DNA of 10,583 nucleotides, taken from positions 1 through 10,583 of the forward strand of contig JAGDCK010000082.1 in assembly GCA_017958585.1 (NCBI GenBank), in the 5' to 3' direction. A program made the translations under genes and the position numbers. The DNA comes from Lachnospiraceae bacterium. GTDB taxonomy: Bacteria > Bacillota > Clostridia > Lachnospirales > Lachnospiraceae. The notes under the pieces are model-generated. The model saw nothing but the letters and a program-made list of their open reading frames with translations, searched no databases and was not told where the DNA came from. Positions 6,239-10,583 of the stretch are shown piece by piece (within the stretch, counting starts at the first letter, position 1; each line of letters starts with the position of its first letter).

Positions 6239-7360
6239 CTAAATCTCTCCAAAACCTTCATCTATACGTAAAACTGAACCGTAAATCTTTTTGTAGAACC
6301 TGACATGGCATAACCATTTATGCAAAAAGTCAAATATCTTTTTCCTAAGCCAGTCAAAGCATACTCCCATCACAAACAGGACAAGCACCGCGATAAGCAT
6401 AAAAGCTATGAGATTTGCGGGGTTTGTCACTCTGTATGCAAAAAGCCTCATTTCCCATCCGTATCTGACACCTATATTTTCATGGAACAGATAAACGCCC
6501 AGGGAATAGGGTGCGATCCTGGAAATGCAGTCGCCCGCTTTCTCCGGGAGAGTCATGTTTTGGAATATGCCAAAGAGCCCTATGGTCTCAAGAACCACAA
6601 GGAAATGATTATATTCATACATATATGAGATAATAAATGACAGGCTTCCCGTCTTTAAATTTACCGCCCTGAAAATGAAGGCTTCACAGAGGATTAAAGC
6701 TACGCTTACAAAATAAATGATCAGGCTCTTTTTCATGGTATTTATACTCTTTAAGCCAAAGCGCCTGATATAAGCTCCCACAAGGAACATGCAAAAATAC
6801 CACAGAGCGTCATAACCTTTTGCATCCGACTCAAGTCTGAAGGGTACAACGGTCTTTAAGACGGAGAAAATTATAAGCACAACCCATATCGCCACCCGGA
6901 AATGATTCTTGTCCATCTTTTTTATGGTGGGAAGGATGAAGGGCAGCATTGCAAAGAGTATCACATAGGCTGTCATAAACCAGTAGTGGACCATGGTCAC
7001 CGGAAACAGGATGGTCAGCACATAGTGAGTATCGAGATTTGCCTCACGAAGCATGCCAAGAAGGGGTCCGATCACTCCGAAAGCCACTGAAAATGACCAC
7101 ACCTGAAGCACCAGGCCTATGAGTTTCCTGAGTTTAAACCCGGACTCCACGAGGAAATAACCGCTTAAGAGCATGTATGAATTTACCGCCACAATGGCGA
7201 AGGTCTCGAGGATCCTTGCGGTCACCGAAACAGCGGTAAGTTCCGCACTTTCCACGGGCTGAAGGATATCTCCCTTTCCCAGATAATGCAAAACCACCAC
7301 AAACATCATGGCTACACACCTGTACAGATCCAGATTTGACATTCTCTTGGTCTTTTCCAT
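6239..7360 (-). CDS. Membrane acyltransferase family 3 (OafA/OatA-type)
   Basis: This 373-residue integral membrane protein has the acyltransferase 3 hallmarks. NLDLYRCVAMMFVVVLHY (9-26) opens the first helix, with the conserved Arg14 and catalytic-type His25. VNSYMLLSGYF (59-69), HYWFMTAYVILFAMLP (125-140) and YSLGVYLFHE (284-293) follow at the usual places. About ten transmembrane helices cover the chain, and there is no C-terminal SGNH hydrolase domain. The family moves acetyl or other acyl groups across the membrane onto sugars of surface polysaccharide, peptidoglycan or lipids; the acceptor here is unknown. GGGAG lies 7 nt before the ATG, 22 nt after the HAD-CPBP gene. The stop is 1 nt from the start of the next membrane protein, so the two are likely translated together. 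The short basic tail after the last helix (about 345-373) is not typical of catalytic function. Confidence 0.93.
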   Translation of the reverse strand: MEKTKRMSNLDLYRCVAMMFVVVLHYLGKGDILQPVESAELTAVSVTARILETFAIVAVNSYMLLSGYFLVESGFKLRKLIGLVLQVWSFSVAFGVIGPLLGMLREANLDTHYVLTILFPVTMVHYWFMTAYVILFAMLPFILPTIKKMDKNHFRVAIWVVLIIFSVLKTVVPFRLESDAKGYDALWYFCMFLVGAYIRRFGLKSINTMKKSLIIYFVSVALILCEAFIFRAVNLKTGSLSFIISYMYEYNHFLVVLETIGLFGIFQNMTLPEKAGDCISRIAPYSLGVYLFHENIGVRYGWEMRLFAYRVTNPANLIAFMLIAVLVLFVMGVCFDWLRKKIFDFLHKWLCHVRFYKKIYGSVLRIDEGFGEI

Positions 7361-7382
7361 CTTTTTACTCCCACTTTTTAGA

Positions 7383-8909
7383 TCATATAACTTTCTTTGT
7401 TCTGTATAGGAACACAGCGCTTATAAGCGCAATTGCCGTAAAAACTATGGCCACGGGAAGGTTAACAAAGGCACTGCCCTCCGGGAAAATACGGCTTAAA
7501 CTGTAGGCAAGGATGTTTGCTCCAATGTGTAACAGCACCGGCACATAGAACTTTCCGTAATACTCGTATCCGTATGCAAAAAGCAGTCCGAACAAAAATC
7601 CGTACACTGACTGGATGGCATTTCCGTGATAAGTACCAAACAAAAATGCTGAGATAAGCACCGCAAAACTGATGCGGCCCATCTTCTTTATATAATTGTA
7701 GACAACGCCTCTGAATAATAGTTCCTCACAGACAGGTGTCACAAGGCCAAAACAGATGAGACCTATGGGGAAAGCCGCGCCGTACTGGGTCATGCTGACT
7801 GTCTGATAACCTTCCGAAGCCGCTTTAAGACCCGTTGTCTCAAAGAGCATATTGATTCCAATAACACCTGTTATTAATGTTATCACAAACAAAGTAACGC
7901 TAAGTTTCGAGTCCTTCTTTATATGTAAGAGCCTGTCACTTTTTTCAGTCTTGGTAATGGCTACTCTCGCCCTGGGGAAAGTAACGATGCCTGCCACCAT
8001 ATATGAAAGGGCGTAGATTATGACAGTTGCATTTCCCGTCAGAGCCGAAGGCTCCCCTGCCTCGTTAAATTCAAATACTGCGCTCTGAAGGCCTGCAGGG
8101 AGAATGGACTGTGCAAACAGCATGAACATTATGACCGCGATCTGTCTGATCACCAAAAACATTAATATGGGAAAAGCCACAAGCCAGATCTTTTTTGAAG
8201 GGCTGAAGCTCTTCTCCTTTTCCGATACAGGCTTATCTGCTGCTTCCTCCGCTTCCCTCATCAAAAACTCGGAAAGCTTCTGCACATCCGTCACTATATA
8301 ATCAGCCTTTGCTTCCTTTAACTCCTCCAGGGATCCGAATCCGTAGGTGACGCCAACGCACTCTACCCCGGCGCGCTTTGCCCCCTCCACATCGAATTTC
8401 CTGTCGCCCACCATATAAACCTCTTCCTTACGGATGGGTTTGTAGTGGAAAAGCTTATTAAGCGCATCATTTATTATATCTTCTTTTTTAAGCAGAGATC
8501 CGTCCGGCTCACTTCCGGATATCACTTCAAAATACTGAGTTATATGAAAATAATCCAGAATGTCCCGGCAAAATGCCCTGGGCTTTCCGCTTGCAACCGC
8601 CAGATGAAAACCGTTGTCCTTAAGACGCTTAAGCATCAGAGCCATGCCGTCGTAAAGCTTGTTCTCGTATTTTCCTGTCTCGTTATATCTTTCTCTGTAA
8701 TATTTAACCGCTTCCGTCGTCTGTTCCTCGTTTAATCCGTAGAACTCCGGGAAACTCTCTGTAATGGGCGGTCCTATGAAAACCTTCAGTTTATCAAGGT
8801 CATTTTCCTCTATCCCAACCTTTGAGAGGGCATACTGCACACTTTTTGTGATTCCTTCCGCAGAATCGGAAATGGTTCCGTCCAGGTCAAACAAAATGTA
8901 TTTTTTCAT
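7383..8909 (-). CDS. Fusion of HAD phosphatase (Gph-like) and CPBP-family intramembrane protease
   Basis: Two complete domains share one 508-residue frame. Residues 1-215 are a haloacid dehalogenase hydrolase of the phosphoglycolate phosphatase type: FDLDGTISDS (7-16, nucleophile Asp8 and Asp10), a helical cap, AVASGKP (104-110, Ser107 and Lys109) and VGDRKFDVEGAKRAG (167-181). A charged linker (about 216-238) leads to a membrane part of about eight helices. This carries the CPBP/Abi (Rce1-like) motifs EELLFRG (395-401), FLFGTYHG (422-429, His428) and HIGANIL (461-467, His461 and Asn465). Each domain looks intact, so phosphatase and glutamate-type protease or related activity are both possible. 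The start was set at ATG 8909 because the HAD core begins there, although the nearest GGAG is 14 nt away. A TTG at 8972 would add 21 residues unlike the family and has no ribosome site. It lies between greA and the acyltransferase in the operon. The substrate and joint role are unknown. Confidence 0.9.
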   Translation of the reverse strand: MKKYILFDLDGTISDSAEGITKSVQYALSKVGIEENDLDKLKVFIGPPITESFPEFYGLNEEQTTEAVKYYRERYNETGKYENKLYDGMALMLKRLKDNGFHLAVASGKPRAFCRDILDYFHITQYFEVISGSEPDGSLLKKEDIINDALNKLFHYKPIRKEEVYMVGDRKFDVEGAKRAGVECVGVTYGFGSLEELKEAKADYIVTDVQKLSEFLMREAEEAADKPVSEKEKSFSPSKKIWLVAFPILMFLVIRQIAVIMFMLFAQSILPAGLQSAVFEFNEAGEPSALTGNATVIIYALSYMVAGIVTFPRARVAITKTEKSDRLLHIKKDSKLSVTLFVITLITGVIGINMLFETTGLKAASEGYQTVSMTQYGAAFPIGLICFGLVTPVCEELLFRGVVYNYIKKMGRISFAVLISAFLFGTYHGNAIQSVYGFLFGLLFAYGYEYYGKFYVPVLLHIGANILAYSLSRIFPEGSAFVNLPVAIVFTAIALISAVFLYRTKKVI

Positions 8910-8974
8910 TAATCTACGTAAATCTCCAATCCCTATCCGGGTACTGCCCCGAATAAATTCTGTGTCACACAAGA

Positions 8975-9478
8975 TCAGAAGCTTGCGAGCTTGTCATCCT
9001 CGTCCGCAGCTGATTTATCAATCTCAAGTATCTTTACATCATAACCCACGTTGGCATTAACCTGCACATGGGCGATATCTCCGACTTTCTTTTTTAAAAG
9101 TGCCTTGCCAAGAGGTGATTCGTTGGTTATGAGGTTTTCCAGCGAATTTGCACGAACCGTGGTAACTATCTTGTAAGTCTCCTCAGTATTGTCATCGATA
9201 AAGAGGATCTTAACCGCATTGTTAATGCCTACTTCGTCATCCGCAGAATCCTCAGGGATCACATTTGCGGTCTTTATCATTCTCTCCAGATATCTGATGC
9301 GGCTCTCGTTCTGATTTTTGAATTTTTTTGCCGCATAATACTCGAAATTCTCACTGAGGTCCCCCTGTGCTCTTGCTTCCTTTACATCTTCAAGGGCATT
9401 TTTCCTGACCACAAGTTTTCTGTATTCAATCTCTTCCTCCATCTTTTTGATGTCGGATGGTGTTAATTTATCATACAT
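8975..9478 (-). CDS. greA: Transcription elongation factor GreA
   Basis: GreA enters the RNA polymerase secondary channel and stimulates cleavage of backtracked RNA, freeing stalled complexes. The 167 residues fit the family (about 158) with a short acidic tail. The N-terminal antiparallel coiled coil (about 5-75) opens with LTPSDIKKMEEEIEYRK and carries the tip ARAQGDLSENFEYYAAK (35-51), whose Asp and Glu assist Mg binding at the polymerase active site. Then come RIRYLERMI (60-68) and the FKBP-like C-terminal domain with SPLGKALL (about 120-127) and VGDIAHVQV. GGTGA stands 5 nt before the ATG. It lies 42 nt after the mraY-like gene and 65 nt before the HAD-CPBP start. In many Firmicutes greA sits in other contexts, so its placement within an envelope operon is noteworthy. 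The identity is firm; being downstream of mraY, it probably shares the mraY promoter. Confidence 0.97.
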   Translation of the reverse strand: MYDKLTPSDIKKMEEEIEYRKLVVRKNALEDVKEARAQGDLSENFEYYAAKKFKNQNESRIRYLERMIKTANVIPEDSADDEVGINNAVKILFIDDNTEETYKIVTTVRANSLENLITNESPLGKALLKKKVGDIAHVQVNANVGYDVKILEIDKSAADEDDKLASF

Positions 9479-9520
9479 TTACGTCACCAAACCTTTCACA
9501 AGCATTCATAGTCCTTATTT

Positions 9521-10480
9521 TCAGATCTTCACAAGATAAAGCGTGATGGCTGACACCACGATCTGAATGATTGCAAATCTGTATACGCACTGTGTGTTAC
9601 TCCAGTTCATTACTTTTCTCACATGGTCATGAATGGGGGTTCTGAGGTTACTCATGATGTGAACATGCAAAAACCTGATGACCGAAACCTTTATAAGTCC
9701 CAGGCCTCCATCCACTATGAGAACGATTGCAAGTGGAATATAGAGAAGGGGCGCACCGCTCTTTAATATGGCCATGGCGATAAAGATTCCCATGGCGCGG
9801 CTTCCCGCATCTCCCATCATGAGAATGCTGGGGGTAGCGTTAAACCACAGATAAGCTATCAGGCTCATCACAAAGAATAATATAAGCGGTGTAAACTCCC
9901 CTGCCACGCCCAGAATATTGCACAGGAAATATATGCTCATCATCGTTATGATGGAAAGAGTTCCCGAGAGTCCGTCCACTCCGTCGGAGCAGTTTGTGAC
10001 ATTCACAGAAACCCATACCAGGATCACGATTAAGATACCGTAAATGATTGGATGGAGTGAAAATGACACTCCAAAGATCGCCAGATTTACCGCTGCGGGA
10101 TTAAAATACAAAAATGTCACAGCCACAAGGATCGATACCACAAGGTCGAGGGCACCTTTTTTGTATTCGTTCCAGGGTTTTTCGGCTGCATCATCAAAAA
10201 AGCCCGTAAACATGCATATTGTCATAAGCACCAGATATATCATATTTTCAAGATTAAGCACTCCGAATACAAGTCCGGCACATACAAATGTAAGTACAAA
10301 GATGATTCCGGCTCCCCTGGGCTTTCCCTTGGAAAGCTTTCCGTCATGGGCAAATTCTCTGCCCCCGTCCTTTGGAAGCTTATCCTTTAACAAAGCGGTG
10401 GCTGTAAATGTGACCGCAAAGGAAAAAACAATTCCCAATAACACTGAAATATTCATATTATTTATAAGTAGATCTAACAT
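9521..10480 (-). CDS. mraY: MraY-like phospho-sugar transferase (phospho-MurNAc-pentapeptide transferase family)
   Basis: The protein is an integral membrane enzyme of 319 residues with about ten helices. It has the family signatures KGKPRGAGI (51-59), TGFFDDAAEK (92-101, Asp96 and Asp97), NCSDGVDGLSG (163-173), MMGDAGSRAMG (221-231, Asp224) and RTPIHDHVRK (280-289). MraY links phospho-MurNAc-pentapeptide from UDP to undecaprenyl phosphate on the cytoplasmic face, giving lipid I for peptidoglycan. The spacing of all motifs and the HxH segment near the C-terminus favour MraY over WecA/TagO, but the usual PLHHH is PIHDH here. The gene is not next to murF, murD or other dcw genes in this window, so it may be a second, divergent copy with another sugar substrate. 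GGAAAGG lies 7 nt before the ATG. It is the first gene of the operon and has a good promoter. Confidence 0.85.
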   Translation of the reverse strand: MLDLLINNMNISVLLGIVFSFAVTFTATALLKDKLPKDGGREFAHDGKLSKGKPRGAGIIFVLTFVCAGLVFGVLNLENMIYLVLMTICMFTGFFDDAAEKPWNEYKKGALDLVVSILVAVTFLYFNPAAVNLAIFGVSFSLHPIIYGILIVILVWVSVNVTNCSDGVDGLSGTLSIITMMSIYFLCNILGVAGEFTPLILFFVMSLIAYLWFNATPSILMMGDAGSRAMGIFIAMAILKSGAPLLYIPLAIVLIVDGGLGLIKVSVIRFLHVHIMSNLRTPIHDHVRKVMNWSNTQCVYRFAIIQIVVSAITLYLVKI

Positions 10481-10495
10481 AGCATTGCCTTTCCG

Positions 10496-10520
10496 ATGTT
10501 CTGTAAAAGTTTTCGAACAT
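10496..10520. repeat. Inverted repeat at the mraY transcription start
   Basis: Perfect 6-bp arms ATGTTC (10496-10501) and GAACAT (10515-10520) flank 13 nt, directly at and after the predicted start of the operon mRNA. It could be an operator or a small 5' hairpin. The GAAC/GTTC halves recall the LexA box, but the spacing is far too wide. Confidence 0.35.
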
Positions 10521-10528
10521 ACAGATGA

Positions 10529-10557
10529 ATTCTACCACAGTTAACCTCTTGTTTCAA
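10529..10557 (-). promoter_or_regulatory. Sigma-A-type promoter of the mraY-greA operon
   Basis: TTGAAA (10557-10552) and TAGAAT (10534-10529) are spaced by 17 bp on the minus strand, each differing from consensus at one base. The predicted start is near 10522, giving a leader of about 40 nt. It is the best promoter in the window and the only clear one before the five minus-strand genes to its left. Nothing codes in 10558-10583. Confidence 0.72.
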
Positions 10558-10583
10558 TAAACGTGAGCGTTGATGCAACACAG

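Noticed and set aside
6238..6261. Upstream ATG of the GT-C-like protein overlapping the acyltransferase gene
   Set aside because: No ribosome site precedes it, while the ATG at 6237 has GGAG at a normal distance.
8910..8972. 21-residue N-terminal extension of the HAD-CPBP protein from a TTG start
   Set aside because: The TTG is 2 nt past the greA stop, lacks a ribosome site, and the added residues are unlike HAD proteins, which begin near MKKYILFDLDGT.
10496..10524. LexA (SOS) box at the mraY operon start
   Set aside because: GAAC/GTTC halves occur but are 13 nt or more apart, not the 4-nt spacing of the Firmicute box.
10044..10544. 166-codon plus-strand open frame
   Set aside because: It is antisense to the mraY-like gene and its promoter; its composition is that of a shadow frame.

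Overview
This window looks like a chromosomal segment of a low-to-mid GC anaerobic Firmicute, most likely a member of the Lachnospiraceae (Butyrivibrio/Roseburia-type). That placement is an inference from the gene set: an AsnA-type asparagine synthetase, a His-less HPr-like protein, a Fe-S helicase fused to a Cas4-like nuclease domain, and a divergent MraY. AT-rich sigma-A-type promoters and Gram-positive Shine-Dalgarno sequences agree with it. There are nine genes, eight on the minus strand and only asnA on the plus strand. I see no mobile element, CRISPR array, tRNA or rRNA.

The left part (1-3100) holds three minus-strand genes that appear to be separately transcribed. They are a DinG/XPD-like helicase whose 3' part runs off the left edge, a calcineurin-like phosphoesterase, and a small HPr-fold protein without the catalytic histidine. 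A recognisable promoter lies upstream of each. Hairpins suited to be terminators follow the phosphoesterase and the HPr-like gene. The helicase promoter carries a perfect 16-bp palindrome across its -10 box. The HPr-like gene has a roughly 150-nt leader that would begin with a GC-rich hairpin followed by seven U.

The middle (3100-4400) holds asnA, divergent from the HPr-like gene. It ends at a hairpin that can work in both directions, because the next gene converges on it.

The right part (4408-10557) reads as one minus-strand operon. Its order of transcription is mraY-like transferase, greA, a HAD phosphatase fused to a CPBP-family membrane protease, a membrane acyltransferase 3 protein, and a large polytopic membrane protein resembling GT-C glycosyltransferases. 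A good promoter (TTGAAA-17-TAGAAT) precedes mraY, gaps are short (1 to 65 nt), and no internal terminator is visible. Apart from greA, the theme is cell-envelope glycan synthesis and modification. MraY makes a lipid-linked sugar, and the acyltransferase and GT-C-like protein could modify or transfer extracytoplasmic glycans. The role of the HAD-CPBP fusion is open and is the most unusual protein architecture here.
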